Below are positions 49,801 to 52,790 of a DNA stretch of 64,000 nucleotides, piece by piece (the first letter of the stretch is position 1; each line of letters opens with the position of its first letter). The stretch comes from Rugalucina vietnamica. Taxonomy: Eukaryota; Mollusca; Bivalvia; Lucinida; Lucinidae. The stretch covers positions 32,082,329 through 32,146,328 of the forward strand of contig OZ024880.1 of assembly GCA_964017185.1 (NCBI GenBank), written 5' to 3'. Under the pieces are notes generated by a model. That model had not been told where the DNA came from. It saw nothing but the letters and a program-made list of their open reading frames with translations, and ran no database searches. The position numbers and the translations under genes were made by a program.

Positions 49801-50510
49801 GTCACAAGAAATTTATATGACCATATCTAATTATTTTAATTATCTACTTTGATCGCTGGTTTCTAGTTTTCTGGCCTTCCCCCCATACTAACTAATATCG
49901 TTGTCTACATGCTTTTCCAACTAAGAACCTGCAAATTAATGAATCTATTAGTCAATAGTGAATACCTATCGCCAAACGATTTTTTCCACCAATCTGCAGC
50001 ATCACTTTTGGTAATACGAAAATTCTCTCCAGCAAAAACTCCATTGGGATAGATCGCTTTCAGTTCTGCCAACATATGCGAGAATACCAAACTTAATTTT
50101 GTAAGATTTCTTCTGTAATGAGAATTTTCATCAAACATTTTTTCCTTCCCCTCTTTGAATAATTTTATTGTATTTTTGCACTTGTTCATAAGGTTTTCAA
50201 TAAACACTCTAAAATATTCGCACTCGTTGAGTGTTTGTAGTTTATCATCATGTTTATTGTAGATTAGTCTAAGGTGTTGGTAGGTATCTGGCAAAATATC
50301 CAGTATGAATGGAGGCGAGTTCCTCAAGTTCATGCGAGCATGTTGGCACATTTTCACAACTTTGTCCATGAGCTTCCATGATTTTTCAATGGTCTTTCTA
50401 TCAACCACTAATTTATTTCCAGCAAATACGCCTTGGAGCACTCCAAAAACACCGGAAAGGTTCATTCCTTGAGGATTTTTTGGACGACTACCTCCTGGAC
50501 CCTGCGCCAT
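17388..50510 (-). CDS. cbl: CBL family E3 ubiquitin-protein ligase, complete 10-exon gene model
   Basis: CBL proteins bind phosphotyrosine on activated receptor tyrosine kinases and ubiquitinate them through a RING finger, ending signalling at the plasma membrane and on endosomes. Joining 50510-49966, 48709-48563, 48225-48094, 47212-47075, 44092-43873, 42914-42753, 41826-41699, 40732-40608, 20337-20232 and 17634-17388 gives 1950 nt, an uninterrupted frame of 649 codons plus stop, with GT/AG at every border. Approximate domains are a TKB four-helix bundle (to 182), EF hand (to about 235), SH2-like domain (to about 325), linker helix with Tyr353 and Tyr356, RING (366-404), proline-rich tail (about 405-600) and UBA (about 606-646). 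The start is the ATG in the AAAATGG context at 50510. An open frame reaches 50546 but begins there with GTG. Further in-frame exons inside the 20-kb intron 8 cannot be excluded. The length is close to other invertebrate CBLs and shorter than human CBL. Confidence 0.95.
17837..17880. mobile_element. Fragment of the CAGTCATTTGTAACCAC element
   Basis: Reads GCACCAGTCATTTGTAACCA CAACCACCCC, the end of the GC-rich element seen whole at 23947-24233 and 43174-43468. Confidence 0.5.
17892..18175 (+). mobile_element. tRNA-derived SINE in a tandem duplication, copy 1
   Basis: Contains A-box-like TGGCTCAGTGG and B-box GGTTCGAATCC (18050-18110). No acceptor or anticodon stem can form, so it is a SINE head, not a tRNA gene. 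The whole block, including leader ATGTCCCATCGCACCACTCA and trailer TCTTAGTTACGAATTTCCAT, is repeated 379 bp downstream. It lies in cbl intron 9. Confidence 0.75.
18271..18556 (+). mobile_element. tRNA-derived SINE in a tandem duplication, copy 2
   Basis: A close repeat of copy 1. The B box is changed to GGATCGAATCC. The 18176-18270 sequence separates the two. Confidence 0.75.
18872..20064 (+). mobile_element. Pearl-like element with 180-bp units and hairpin ends
   Basis: The left end has the hairpin GTGCCTTGAGAGGCAC followed by GTATACCCCCGG. The right end has the hairpin CGGCATAAATGCCG followed by CGGGTATAA. Inside, units of exactly 180 bp begin CGCAAATTAAAGGTGACCTA (19621, 19801), with older units before them. 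It also holds a G-run (19074-19098) and an A-run (19233-19256). Confidence 0.8.
20075..20190. mobile_element. Fragment of the CATAGATTGTGGGTAC MITE family
   Basis: Shares CCCCAGTTTAACTATACAAA AGTGGGG with the fuller copies at 47700-48080 and 54600-54870. Confidence 0.45.
20232..20337 (-). CDS. cbl: cbl exon 9: tail with YDVP-type motif
   Basis: Reads [20 protein letters not shown], then [27 protein letters not shown] resembles the tyrosine and proline motifs of CBL tails that dock SH2 and SH3 partners. The acceptor is GTGACAG and the donor is GTAATT. The phases fit exon 8 and exon 10 exactly, which is the main support for assigning this isolated exon to cbl. Confidence 0.8.
20638..21270 (+). 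mobile_element. Pearl-like element with about 165-bp units and hairpin ends
   Basis: The left end has the hairpin GCTGTCAAAGGACAGC, then GGAGCTCGCC. The right end has the hairpin CTGTACTTTCGTACAG, then GCGAGCTAAAAA. Three units each contain TGACCTTGACCTCAAGGTCA and CATAAAACTTCAGACCA. It lies in cbl intron 8, about 300 bp from exon 9. Confidence 0.8.
21560..21990. repeat. Three diverged tandem units of about 165 bp
   Basis: Each has GACCTACCTxCCTGxAG, GATGACTGGCTGTATGTT and GAGTTGTTTACACTGTGAAC (starting about 21569, 21738 and 21898). No function is inferred. Confidence 0.65.
22099..22317 (+). mobile_element. TGAGCC hairpin MITE, copy 10
   Basis: A worn copy with a reduced palindrome (ATCAGCTCTGCGCAGCTGAT). 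The right end is ACCGGTTTTCTCGAGGCTCA. Confidence 0.82.
22381..22406. repeat. 26-bp inverted repeat, left copy
   Basis: Starts CAGCCCGCCCAGGTTGAGTA and ends ATCGGA. It is a perfect reverse complement of 39427-39452. No target duplication is seen next to either copy. Confidence 0.8.
22383..22762. repeat. Perfect tandem duplication of 190 bp
   Basis: 22383-22572 and 22573-22762 read the same from GCCCGCCCAGGTTGAGTAAT to CAGACAACCGTTTAGAAAA. The shared start is also the 26-bp inverted-repeat word, so the left terminus itself appears twice. Confidence 0.88.
22763..23147. other. Gene-free stretch with an antisense tRNA-like word
   Basis: 22815-22865 in reverse contains CCGGGTTCGATCCCGTTCG, a B-box-like SINE head remnant. 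No gene is seen. Confidence 0.4.
23148..23638 (+). mobile_element. TGAGCC hairpin MITE, copy 11, split by another insertion
   Basis: Left half 23148-23295 (TGAGCCGCATGAGAAAATAA) and right half from about 23572 (GTTGTGCAGTCCGGTTTGTG to TTTTCTCACGCGAAGGC). The halves join logically within the CTGTGGTTGT.CAGG block of intact copies. Confidence 0.75.
23296..23571. mobile_element. Insert with GGCGTAAC / GTTACGCC ends inside MITE copy 11
   Basis: About 276 bp long. Its ends are inverted 8-bp words. It contains (CT)n and a G-rich block. The element class is unknown. Confidence 0.5.
23947..24233. mobile_element. GC-rich MITE with CTAGTCATTTGTAACCAC ends
   Basis: Perfectly inverted ends AGTCATTTGTAACCAC / GTGGTTACAAATGACT enclose runs such as AATCCCCGCTAAAATCCCCG. 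A second full copy is at 43174-43468 and a fragment at 17837. Confidence 0.82.
24345..24540 (-). mobile_element. tRNA-derived SINE, reverse
   Basis: In reverse it begins with a tRNA-like head (GCGATGGCTCAGTGGTTGAG, GAGTTTGAACCCC). It ends in the tail TTGACCCGGACGTTAAGCAA, with the GACCGAAAAATTGTTGAC word. Confidence 0.7.
24590..24825 (+). mobile_element. TGAGCC hairpin MITE, copy 12 (best symmetric ends)
   Basis: TGAGCCGCCTCATGGGAAAA CCAACAAT on the left matches ATTGTTGGTTTTCCCACGAG GCGGCTCA on the right, a terminal inverted repeat of about 28 bp. The palindrome is of the CTTCGCGG/CCGCGAAG type. Confidence 0.92.
24826..25161. other. Gene-free spacer between MITE copies 12 and 13
   Basis: No gene recognised. 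It includes an antisense B-box-like word (GGGACTCGAAGCCC). Confidence 0.35.
25162..25395 (-). mobile_element. TGAGCC hairpin MITE, copy 13
   Basis: Reverse copy with an imperfect palindrome (CAACTTCGTGGTTACCGCGA AGCTG). The right end is TTTTCCCATGAGGCGGCTCA. Confidence 0.88.
25396..26054. other. Gene-free stretch, 3' flank of the nested gene, with a long A-run
   Basis: A pure A-run of about 48 nt lies at 25839-25887. It is next to an inverted word pair, TTGATGCCCAGGAAA and GTTTCCCGGGCATCA. In the minus sense it would be a T-run downstream of the nested gene. Confidence 0.45.
26055..27100 (-). CDS. Nested gene exon 2 (zinc-knuckle-like motif, proline-rich tail, stop)
   Basis: Opens [20 protein letters not shown] after the acceptor TTGACTTCAG and stays open for 348 codons to the stop at 26055. 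This is by far the longest uninterrupted minus-strand frame in the window apart from joined cbl. Confidence 0.72.
26055..29652 (-). CDS. Nested two-exon gene, 441-aa protein of unknown function
   Basis: I do not recognise this protein. Joining 29652-29373 and 27100-26055 gives 1326 nt, or 441 codons plus stop, with donor GTTTGT and acceptor TTCAG and matching phase. Residues 12-75 look like a SAM-type helical domain ([20 protein letters not shown], then [15 protein letters not shown]). Residues 163-177 form a zinc-knuckle-like motif, C-x2-C-x5-H-x4-C, followed by PNGPC. Residues about 195-235 are charged and coiled-coil-like. The tail from about 360 is rich in Pro, Phe and Ser and ends in [17 protein letters not shown]. 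The start ATG has an AAGATGG context. The gene lies in cbl intron 8 on the same strand and inside the block bounded by the 26-bp inverted repeat, so it could be a host gene, a retained duplicate or mobile-element cargo. The intact frame and clean splice sites argue that it is or recently was expressed. Confidence 0.72.
27462..27630. repeat. Simple repeats: (AC)n, A-run, G-run
   Basis: (AC)n is at 27474-27498, an A-run at 27499-27524 and a G-run at 27605-27630. All lie in the nested gene's intron. The Gly-rich and Lys-rich ORFs here are artefacts. Confidence 0.9.
28030..28297. mobile_element. Near-perfect palindromic element, arms of 110 bp
   Basis: The left arm, about 28030-28140, and the right arm, 28187-28297, are essentially exact reverse complements (GGGTATCCAGAGACAACAAA ... 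CCACGGATCATT). The 46-bp centre itself carries another partial GTTTGGGAACAACTCACCAC copy. Confidence 0.85.
28310..28490 (-). mobile_element. tRNA-like SINE remnants
   Basis: In reverse, 28318-28385 reads GTGACGTAGTGGTAAAGTGT and GGGGGTTCGATCCTCATCGG, with A- and B-box-like words. 28422-28470 in the plus sense reads GGCGGTCCGTGGCCAAGTGG TTAATG. Neither folds as a full tRNA. Confidence 0.5.
28818..29001. mobile_element. Diverged second copy of the palindromic element
   Basis: Shares AACGCAGATGAAATCAA, GGAACAACTTGGCACGGATCA and CAGTCGCGTTGGTTGTCTC with 28030-28297. The arms are inverted around about 28910 but much more worn. Confidence 0.65.
29373..29652 (-). CDS. Nested gene exon 1 (SAM-like N-terminus)
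   Basis: Starts [20 protein letters not shown] and ends ...DAHYQVK. The donor GTTTGTC follows AAAG. Just inside the intron is a GACA/GATA microsatellite (29320-29365). Confidence 0.7.
29653..30078. promoter_or_regulatory. 5' flank of the nested gene, promoter region not resolved
   Basis: Directly upstream of the ATG at 29652. No TATA box at a convincing place and no repeat was recognised. Assignment as a promoter rests only on position. Confidence 0.25.
30079..30675. mobile_element. AAAGGAACACTGCACTTTTTTC MITE with long inverted ends
   Basis: TTTAAAGGAACACTGCACTT at the left and AAGTGCAGTGTTCCTTTAAA at the right. The similarity continues inward for about 90-110 bp (GTATACCACAATG / CATTGTGGTATAT, then ACCAACTTTGGxACACATTT TGAGG). 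The whole element is 596 bp. Confidence 0.85.
30722..30962 (+). mobile_element. TGAGCC hairpin MITE, copy 14
   Basis: An old copy with a damaged left palindrome arm (ATCATCTGTACAGTAACCGC GCAGCTGATC). The right end is TTTTCTCACGAGAGGGCTCA. Confidence 0.82.
31167..31312. mobile_element. 132-bp MITE with CACAGGCGCTTGAAGT ends and 7-bp target duplication
   Basis: The element is 31174-31305. The ends are CACAGGCGCTTGAAGT and its exact reverse complement, and the centre is a GTCAATATAT...ATATTGAC palindrome. GTCTAAT flanks both sides (31167-31173 and 31306-31312). Confidence 0.87.
31318..31662. mobile_element. Inverted-end element (GAAAATTCC...GGAATTTTC)
   Basis: The left end is GAAAATTCCAGAAAATCGTG ATTTTTGG and the right end is CCAAAAATCACGAAATGCCG GAATTTTC, similar when reversed. 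About 345 bp. Confidence 0.65.
31771..31816. repeat. (TTTA)n microsatellite
   Basis: About eleven TTTA units. Confidence 0.95.
31886..32045 (+). mobile_element. tRNA-derived SINE with CCTTGAGCAAGGCAC motif
   Basis: The head GGGGAGCGTGTTGGCGCAGT GGTAGAGCG has an A box, and GGTTCGATCC is the B box. The body TTGTGTCCTTGAGCAAGGCA CATTAACTCC resembles the conserved central words of the V-type SINE group. The ACAGTATTGGTTAAATACCC end is shared in reverse with the copy at 47425. Confidence 0.78.
32046..32650. other. 5' flank of the DD37E transposase gene
   Basis: AT-rich and gene-free. An in-frame ATG at 32531 exists but the residues it would add look non-coding. The outer end of the transposon was not located. 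Confidence 0.4.
34200..36908 (+). CDS. LINE endonuclease and reverse transcriptase (frame 1 part)
   Basis: Open from just after the in-frame stop at 34197-34199 to the stop at 36906-36908. The N-terminal apurinic-type endonuclease nicks the target and the RT copies the RNA there. No ATG opens the frame before the endonuclease core, so either a non-ATG start is used or the true start is lost. All key endonuclease and RT motifs are intact. The frame is lost at the A-run 36875-36878, after which the protein continues in the next frame. Confidence 0.88.
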   Translation, partial: HGEGARKGALNNCLLQTPWLVNRDQRGSLFSGRKNKKKTKIIPLRIGAWNVRTLMDSAGSNRPQRRTALVGRELGRYGIQIAALSETRLADVGEIKEVGAGYTFFWSGRKSEERREAGVGFAIKTELVGKLSGLPKGINDRLMTLRLPLSGNKHATIVSAYAPTMTNPDEVKDKFYNDLDDIISATPRTDKLILLGDFNARVGTDHQTWEGVIGPEGVGKCNSNGLLLLRKCAEHDLLITNTVFRLPNRNKTSWMHPRSKHWHLIDYVIVRRTDRQDVRVTKTMCGADCWTDHRLVVSKLNLRIQPARRPQGKKAAKRLDVSKLNQDSMRQAFLTDICNQLDAINLSSENPEENWTVFHKTVHSSAATTLGHPSRKHQDWFDENDDEIQKLLEEKHRLHKAHQDDTSSVSKKAAYSNVCKTVQTKLRDMQDSWLRMKTEEIQSFADRKDMKKFHDALKTIYGPKSSGATTLLSADGNTLLTDKEAILKRWAEHFNSVLNRPSSINEDAIDRLPQIECNVLLDEFPTVMETRKAVQQLSSGKAPGADAIPAEVYKAGGLPMAEKLTELFHCMWRKEAIPQEFKDASIIHLYKRKGNPQVCDNHRGISLLSIAGKILAKILLNRLNVHLDQKGLIPESQCGFRKDRGTIDMIFTARQLQEKCQEQNVDLYMTFVDLTKAFDTVSRDGLWKIMAKFGCPPRFIAIVRQFHDGMQARVQNDGEFSEPFEVTNGVKQGCVMAPTLFSMMFSAMLMDAFQDSDTGFPIRYRFDGNIFNLRRLQAKTKVQTDVLDELLYADDMDKNASSEAKMQRAMDQVSQSCDNYDLTISTKKTEVVHQPAPGKPYNEPTITVNGEKLKVVDKFTYLGSTLSRAVHIDDEVTARIAKASVAFGRLRAKCLGAKWNQA
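36880..37560 (+). CDS. LINE C-terminal region after the frameshift, with C2H2 finger
   Basis: From the shift the sequence reads [20 protein letters not shown], then [20 protein letters not shown], a typical LINE thumb and C-terminal region. It then has a lysine/arginine-rich stretch and [25 protein letters not shown] before the stop at 37558. This frame also overlaps frame 1 back to 36763. The shift is probably a single-base slip in an A-run and may be a mutation or a sequencing error. Confidence 0.8.
   Translation, partial: VWERNGIKLDTKLKVYKAVVLPTLLYACETWTVYQRHAKRLNHFHLSCLRKLLKIKWQDKIPDTEVLKKAGMQSMHSVLKLAQLRWTGHIIRMPDERLPKKVFYGELQEGKRSQGGQKKRYKDTLKASLKDFDIPIGSWEQTAQERSKWRGLINKGAALHEKKRICEAERKRRERKANTNGPPADSMTLTCSTCNRQFRARIGLVSHQRTHQHTRTYSRNNDGLSH
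37936..39026. other. 3' flank of the transposon and gene-free stretch
   Basis: Contains an A-run (38251-38275) and T-rich tract. A 158-codon plus-strand frame (38058-38534) crosses them and is not credible as one protein. 38660-38768 looks like a worn right end of the TGAGCC MITE family. Confidence 0.4.
39027..39195 (+). mobile_element. 5'-truncated SINE with an 11-bp target duplication
   Basis: The element 39038-39184 is flanked by ATTTAGCACCC at 39027-39037 and 39185-39195. It has the B box GGGTTCGACCC, the tail word AAAAATTGTTGACTGGGAC and an A-rich end (AACAAAACAAAAACAAACAA). Confidence 0.85.
39427..39452. repeat. 26-bp inverted repeat, right copy
   Basis: A perfect reverse complement of 22381-22406, 17 kb away. 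The similarity stops abruptly at both edges, as terminal repeats do. Confidence 0.8.
39717..39841. mobile_element. Palindromic element, arms of about 35 bp
   Basis: ATCAAGTTATTTCGTATTGG ACCAGTTACAGGTCC and its near-exact inverse enclose a short hairpin-rich centre (AAGGCCGAAGGCTGACCGAGG). Confidence 0.8.
39842..40324. other. Gene-free stretch with short AGGTCAxCxxTATTAG repeats
   Basis: At 40070-40160 the words AGGTCAATCCATATAGATAC, AGGTCAACCGTATTAGTGCG and AGGTCAGCTGTATTAGGTCG follow one another at about 25-nt spacing. They echo the preceding palindrome. Confidence 0.45.
40325..40475 (-). mobile_element. SINE tail fragment
   Basis: CATCCTAGTCAACACTGCC and CAACATCGGGATGTCAGAC match the reversed SINE tail. 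It ends about 130 bp before cbl exon 8. Confidence 0.5.
40608..40732 (-). CDS. cbl: cbl exon 8: proline/glutamine-rich tail
   Basis: Reads [20 protein letters not shown], then [20 protein letters not shown] and ETG. The glutamine run is coded by CAA/CAG. The frame joins exon 7 through a split AG-G arginine codon and exon 9 through a split G-GT glycine codon. The next coding exon recognised is 20 kb away. Confidence 0.82.
41120..41300. mobile_element. Worn copy of the CATAGATTGTGGGTAC MITE family
   Basis: Shows TATATACCTCCTAACATCCC, TAAAACTGGGGTGAACAGG and TTGCGGGTACTTGCTAGAAC, as in the fuller copy at 47700-48080. Lies in cbl intron 7. Confidence 0.6.
41532..41684. mobile_element. Near-perfect 153-bp palindrome next to cbl exon 7
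   Basis: Arms of about 70 bp (AAGAATCTAATATGGTGTTC ... GTGCTGAGCGGAACC) surround a 13-nt centre with only a few mismatches. It begins 14 nt beyond the exon 7 donor, so a strong RNA hairpin would form beside the splice site. Confidence 0.9.
41699..41826 (-). CDS. cbl: cbl exon 7: proline-rich SH3-binding segment
   Basis: Reads [51 protein letters not shown] is a class of proline motif that in other CBLs recruits SH3 adaptors. The acceptor is TTTCAG and the donor is GTATGA. A long perfect hairpin (41532-41684) begins about 14 nt past the donor. Confidence 0.85.
42127..42677. mobile_element. 551-bp MITE with CTACTxTGTCTGCACA ends
   Basis: The ends are inverted for about 60-90 bp (TGCATTTTTCAAAATCTxACTT TTCTGAAA and its complement). 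It fills most of cbl intron 6. Confidence 0.8.
42753..42914 (-). CDS. cbl: cbl exon 6: end of the RING finger and start of the tail
   Basis: Begins [20 protein letters not shown] and supplies the last two RING cysteines (401 and 404). The conserved tail [14 protein letters not shown] follows, then a Ser/Asn-rich stretch and acidic residues. It is exactly 54 codons, phase 0 at its start and end. The donor is GTAAAT. Confidence 0.93.
43174..43468. mobile_element. GC-rich MITE with CTAGTCATTTGTAACCAC ends, second copy
   Basis: Matches 23947-24233 in its ends and in the AAGTCAAAGTTCCC word, in the opposite internal orientation. It lies in cbl intron 5. Confidence 0.8.
43564..43808 (-). mobile_element. 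TGAGCC hairpin MITE, copy 15
   Basis: Reverse copy with an imperfect palindrome (CAGCTTCACAATTACTGCGG AGCAG). It ends about 65 bp before cbl exon 5, in intron 5. The exon 5 frame reads on into it. Confidence 0.88.
43873..44092 (-). CDS. cbl: cbl exon 5: linker helix and first part of the RING finger
   Basis: Reads through [20 protein letters not shown] and then [29 protein letters not shown]. The linker tyrosines Tyr353 and Tyr356 match the human pair whose phosphorylation opens the ligase (Tyr368/Tyr371). RING ligands Cys366, Cys369, Cys381, His383, Cys386 and Cys389 and the E2-contacting Trp393 are present. The conserved junction WQ-DSEGQG implies the donor GTTAGA at 43872. A stronger donor (CAG-GTAAGA, exon end 43861) lies 12 nt further on in frame and would add VRKQ. 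Confidence 0.9.
44233..44456 (+). mobile_element. TGAGCC hairpin MITE, copy 16
   Basis: Ends CGAGCCGCGTCACGAGAAAA and TTTTCTCCTGTCGCGGCTCA. The palindrome has CAGCTTCCCAGTAACTGCGA AGCTG. In cbl intron 4. Confidence 0.88.
44542..44768 (-). mobile_element. TGAGCC hairpin MITE, copy 17 (shortened palindrome)
   Basis: Reverse, 85 bp from copy 16. The hairpin centre is mostly lost (CTTATCAGCTTCCCATGATC). Confidence 0.87.
44890..45792. mobile_element. TTAA-type 0.9-kb element, copy 1
   Basis: The right end is GCAGCGAACATCC followed by TTAA (45789-45792) and the left end is worn (AGATGTTTACTGCC). Along its length it matches 55390-56333, e.g. GTGCATTTTTTCGAGCTACA GGCCT. In cbl intron 4. Confidence 0.8.
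46079..46819. mobile_element. TTAA-flanked foldback element, arms of about 300 bp
   Basis: TTAA flanks AGGGGATGCCAATTG on the left and CAATTGGCATCCCC on the right (counting from the shared AA). Arms at about 46083-46380 and 46505-46815 match with about 5-10% differences. In cbl intron 4. Confidence 0.85.
46830..47000. mobile_element. Worn copy of the CATAGATTGTGGGTAC MITE family
   Basis: AAAACTGGGGTATACAAAG, ATTGTGGGTACTCATTAGAA CTGCC. It begins just after the foldback element. Confidence 0.6.
47075..47212 (-). CDS. cbl: cbl exon 4: SH2-like domain with the phosphotyrosine-binding arginine
   Basis: Reads [20 protein letters not shown], then [20 protein letters not shown] and DGQREG. The Arg in FRLS (about residue 279) corresponds to the phosphotyrosine-contacting arginine of CBL. 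The glycine in LGQW, whose loss in human CBL abolishes substrate binding, is kept, so the domain looks functional. The donor is GTAAGT. Confidence 0.95.
47425..47622 (-). mobile_element. tRNA-derived SINE, reverse, near full length
   Basis: In reverse: GGGGGAGCACTGTGGCAGAG CAGTAGAGC, GGGTTCAATCTCC, then TTGTGTCCTTGAGCAAGGCA CATTAAC, GGTTAATACCCAGGAAGC and TGACTGGGACGTTAAACC. It is the best representative of the SINE family here. In cbl intron 3. Confidence 0.85.
47700..48080. mobile_element. CATAGATTGTGGGTAC MITE with central palindrome
   Basis: The centre AAAACATAGATTTTGGGTAC ACGTTAGAACTGCC pairs with GGCAGTTCTAACGAGTACCC ACAATCTATGTTTT. The outer parts include AACCCCATTTTTCTATATAA AAGTGGGG. 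It ends about 15 bp before cbl exon 3. Confidence 0.82.
48094..48225 (-). CDS. cbl: cbl exon 3: EF hand to SH2-like domain
   Basis: Reads [20 protein letters not shown], then [23 protein letters not shown], almost identical in kind to vertebrate CBL. It carries the end of the EF hand and the start of the divergent SH2 domain. The acceptor is TTGTAG and the donor is the consensus GTAAGT. Confidence 0.95.
48226..48562. other. cbl intron 2
   Basis: The only intron of the TKB region in which I see no mobile element. Confidence 0.5.
48563..48709 (-). CDS. cbl: cbl exon 2: EF-hand part of the TKB region
   Basis: Reads [20 protein letters not shown] followed by [20 protein letters not shown] and EFDVFSR. 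This matches the segment joining the helical bundle to the EF hand in CBL proteins. The acceptor is TTTCAG and the donor is GTGAGA. Phase 2 on both sides fits exons 1 and 3. Confidence 0.95.
49035..49435. mobile_element. CATAGATTGTGGGTAC MITE, split by another MITE
   Basis: The left part, to 49180, has CTGGGGTATGCAGGGGTATA and AAAACATAGATTGTGGGTAC. The right part resumes at 49394 with GTTTTGAGCAAAAATAAG. In cbl intron 1. Confidence 0.75.
49181..49393. mobile_element. TACTGTAGATCCGGAAAT MITE nested in the previous element
   Basis: Ends TACTGTAGATCCGGAAATAT T and AAATTTCCGGATTTACAGTA are inverted. The interior repeats TCGCTAATATTCGCG and CTCGCTAATAAAG words. A TA (or CTA) target fits Tc1/mariner-type mobilisation. 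Confidence 0.82.
49523..49791. mobile_element. CAGGGCTTTTTCT MITE with 6-bp target duplication
   Basis: The element 49529-49785 has ends CAGGGCTTTTTCT / AGAAAAAGCCCTG and ATGTAC on both sides. The interior repeats TTCCCAATT words. CAGGG ends recall hAT elements, but those make 8-bp duplications. Confidence 0.8.
49966..50510 (-). CDS. cbl: cbl exon 1: start and four-helix bundle of the TKB region
   Basis: Residues 1 to 181 plus two bases of codon 182. After a short variable start (MAQGPGGS) come conserved CBL words such as [54 protein letters not shown] and [19 protein letters not shown]. This bundle packs on the SH2-like domain and helps form the substrate-binding module. The donor is GTATTC directly after ...GGCGATAG. 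A possible acceptor (TTTTCTTTAG) lies upstream at about 50569, so a separate 5' UTR exon is likely but was not identified. Confidence 0.95.
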
Positions 50511-50647
50511 TTTGCATCTTCCTGGTTTGTGAATGGACTGGTTCACAACTTTATACTAAAGAAAATTTAAGGTAGCTTTCTACAAGTTTCTGGTTAACTC
50601 ATACCCATTAATGGGTGCGTCTAAAGTGATTACAAATAATGCGTTTC
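50511..50647 (-). promoter_or_regulatory. Region just upstream of the cbl start
   Basis: On the minus strand it holds a likely acceptor (TTTTCTTTAG at about 50569) and then the short leader to AAAATGG. The promoter and first exon are probably further upstream and were not identified. Confidence 0.3.
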
Positions 50648-50820
50648 AGGGGCGGATCCAGGATTTCTGAAGAGGGGGTTCATATAAAGAAAAGGGGAGT
50701 TCGTTTGTCTATTTTCACACAAAAGCTCATGAATTTCCCAAATTTCCCATGAAAACGAAATAATATTGGTCCAAAGGGGGGTTCGAGTGAACCCCTTGAA
50801 CCCACTCTAAATCCGCCACT
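50648..50820. mobile_element. CAGGGGCGGATCCAGGATTT MITE
   Basis: Ends CAGGGGCGGATCCAGGATTT and AAATCCGCCACTG are inverted and CGTTT flanks both. 173 bp, about 140 bp from the cbl start codon. Confidence 0.7.
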
Positions 50821-50869
50821 GCGTTTTAAAAGGCAAGAGCTCATTAGACAATGTGCTACTTGGTAAAGG

Positions 50870-51074
50870 GTATTTTCGCAAACCGAATTTTGCGCGTAAA
50901 TGCAACACTAAAACTGTGCGCAAATGATATACATTTCTGCGCCCAAATGAAAACTGTGCGCAAACATAATTTTTGAAAAGTGTAATAGCACCGATTTTTT
51001 AATGAGGCAAATTTGGAAAATTAATTATACTATGTTCATTCAAGTCATTTAAATGATTGCTTTCTTCTTTTTCC

Positions 51075-51121
<47 letters not shown>

Positions 51122-51340
51122 TGAAGAAATTATTGTGAAAAGGTACAAGTAGGCAAAGATCAGGAAAAGGCGCAATCAGAAAGAGATTCCCACTTCAAAA
51201 ACCGAGGTGGGAAAAAACCAAACTAACAATCAGGCACTTATACCATGAAACATATCGTAAGCCGAATGAGCAGCTATTTTCCCAATAGGTGGCCACTCAG
51301 TTACCTTAACTTAATTAAAAATATGAAAACACTCACAAGG
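50870..51340. repeat. Short GTGCGCAAA repeats and (AC)n
   Basis: AACTGTGCGCAAA occurs at about 50914 and 50949 with related words between them. (AC)n runs from 51078 to 51119. No gene is seen. Confidence 0.6.
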
Positions 51341-51379
51341 CGCCAACAGCACAAAAAAAAATTAAACACCAAGACATAA

Positions 51380-52790
51380 AACAAAAAGAACCACCACAGA
51401 AGTATCGCCTTGGAACGATCAGTAACATAAAGTTACTGGCGGGCTTAGGATCCTAACCTCACCCTCAGCTTCTGCAGTGGATCATAACATTTAGTAAGTT
51501 CTTCGGTCCTCGTGGTGAATCTCTAACTAGTCAATGAATCATCAAGAACAAACAAATAAATCATGATAAACATCCTGATGAATCAAAAACAAGGACTCAC
51601 AGATTGAGTAAGCTGCCCGACGATGGAGATCCCTGGGCGCCGAATAGCCTACTAACTCCGGAGCAAAAGAAAAACACCAGTTGGACCACGGTGGGCTGAA
51701 GTTATCATTTCACTCGGATCCAATAAAGGTTATTTTGGATCCGAGTCATTTCATTAAAAAAAAAAAATAAAATAAAAATCTATATTAATTTTGGAAGATT
51801 AAAGGCTGATCATTGTAAAAAAATAAAAAATAAAGATCTATATTAATTTTGGAAGATTAAAGGCTGATCATTGTAAAGTCACACCTTGGATTTAAGTTCG
51901 CACATAACAATAAAGAACCGATATAATCCTATCAACAGTCACGCACGCTAACGATGTGGGAGATAATCCAATCAACATTTGATTGGCGCACTTACAGATT
52001 AAGGTGTAAAAAGGCGAGTGTCACCCGGCGATAATTGTAATCTGCAGCTGTTGAAATTTTAATGGGTATGGCTTAAGTACTGACAAATTCGACTTCAAAA
52101 CTTAAAACAAATGGAACCACAACAGAAGTATCGCCTTGGAATGATCAGTAATATAAAATTACTTTGGGTTTAAATCGATTTTACAGCCGCCTAACCTCAC
52201 CCTCATCTTCTGCAGTGGCTCTGATATACACAAATTATATAAACAAGCAATAAGAAAAAACATGTTAAGAAGTATAAAAAATAGGTTCCAACGTATAACA
52301 TGTATAACGGAAAGCAGGATGAGCAGCTATTGAAGTGAGGTGGTCACACAGTCCTAGCTTGTACAGAACAAATAAAATGTAGAGGGCTTAGTGAACAGCC
52401 AAATTATATTCGGATGGTCACAGTCATACAAGATAAAACTCGTTATGAGAATAACTTTGATTTGTGAACCACAGGAGTCCCGCATTGAACGGTCAGTTAT
52501 AAATACCTTCAGCAAGTACAAATGCCTATTTACACAGTTTTTCCCCCAGACTATTAGAGATTGGAATGAACTCCCTGATTCTCTGATCTCCTCTGCTGAA
52601 TTGTCAGATGATTGTGTGTCTAAATTTACTTCTCTTGTGAGAGCTCGGGACTAATCCCTCCCCCCCACCCCGGTCAAGCCCCATCCCCCTGGTGTGGTAT
52701 TGTCAGTTTGACGTTTCACCAGTAAACTATTCTGATTCTGAAATAACTTGGGGGCTTAAATCGATTTTACAGGCGCCTAACCTCACCCTG
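51380..52790 (+). mobile_element. LINE-derived region: leader repeats and RT C-terminal 3' end
   Basis: A leader word block (ACAGAAGTATCGCCTTGGAA, then CCTAACCTCACCCT) occurs at 51390, 52115 and in part at 52750 and 27537. 52391-52654 ends in FFPQTIRDWNELPDSLISSA, the typical end of jockey/CR1-like LINE proteins, followed by a short 3' UTR closing with ATTCTGATTCTGAA. 51775-51880 holds a direct repeat of about 60 bp. Confidence 0.6.

Noticed and set aside
50511-50546. Upstream start for cbl at 50546
   Set aside because: The codon there is GTG, and the ATG at 50510 has a strong start context and is the sensible initiator.
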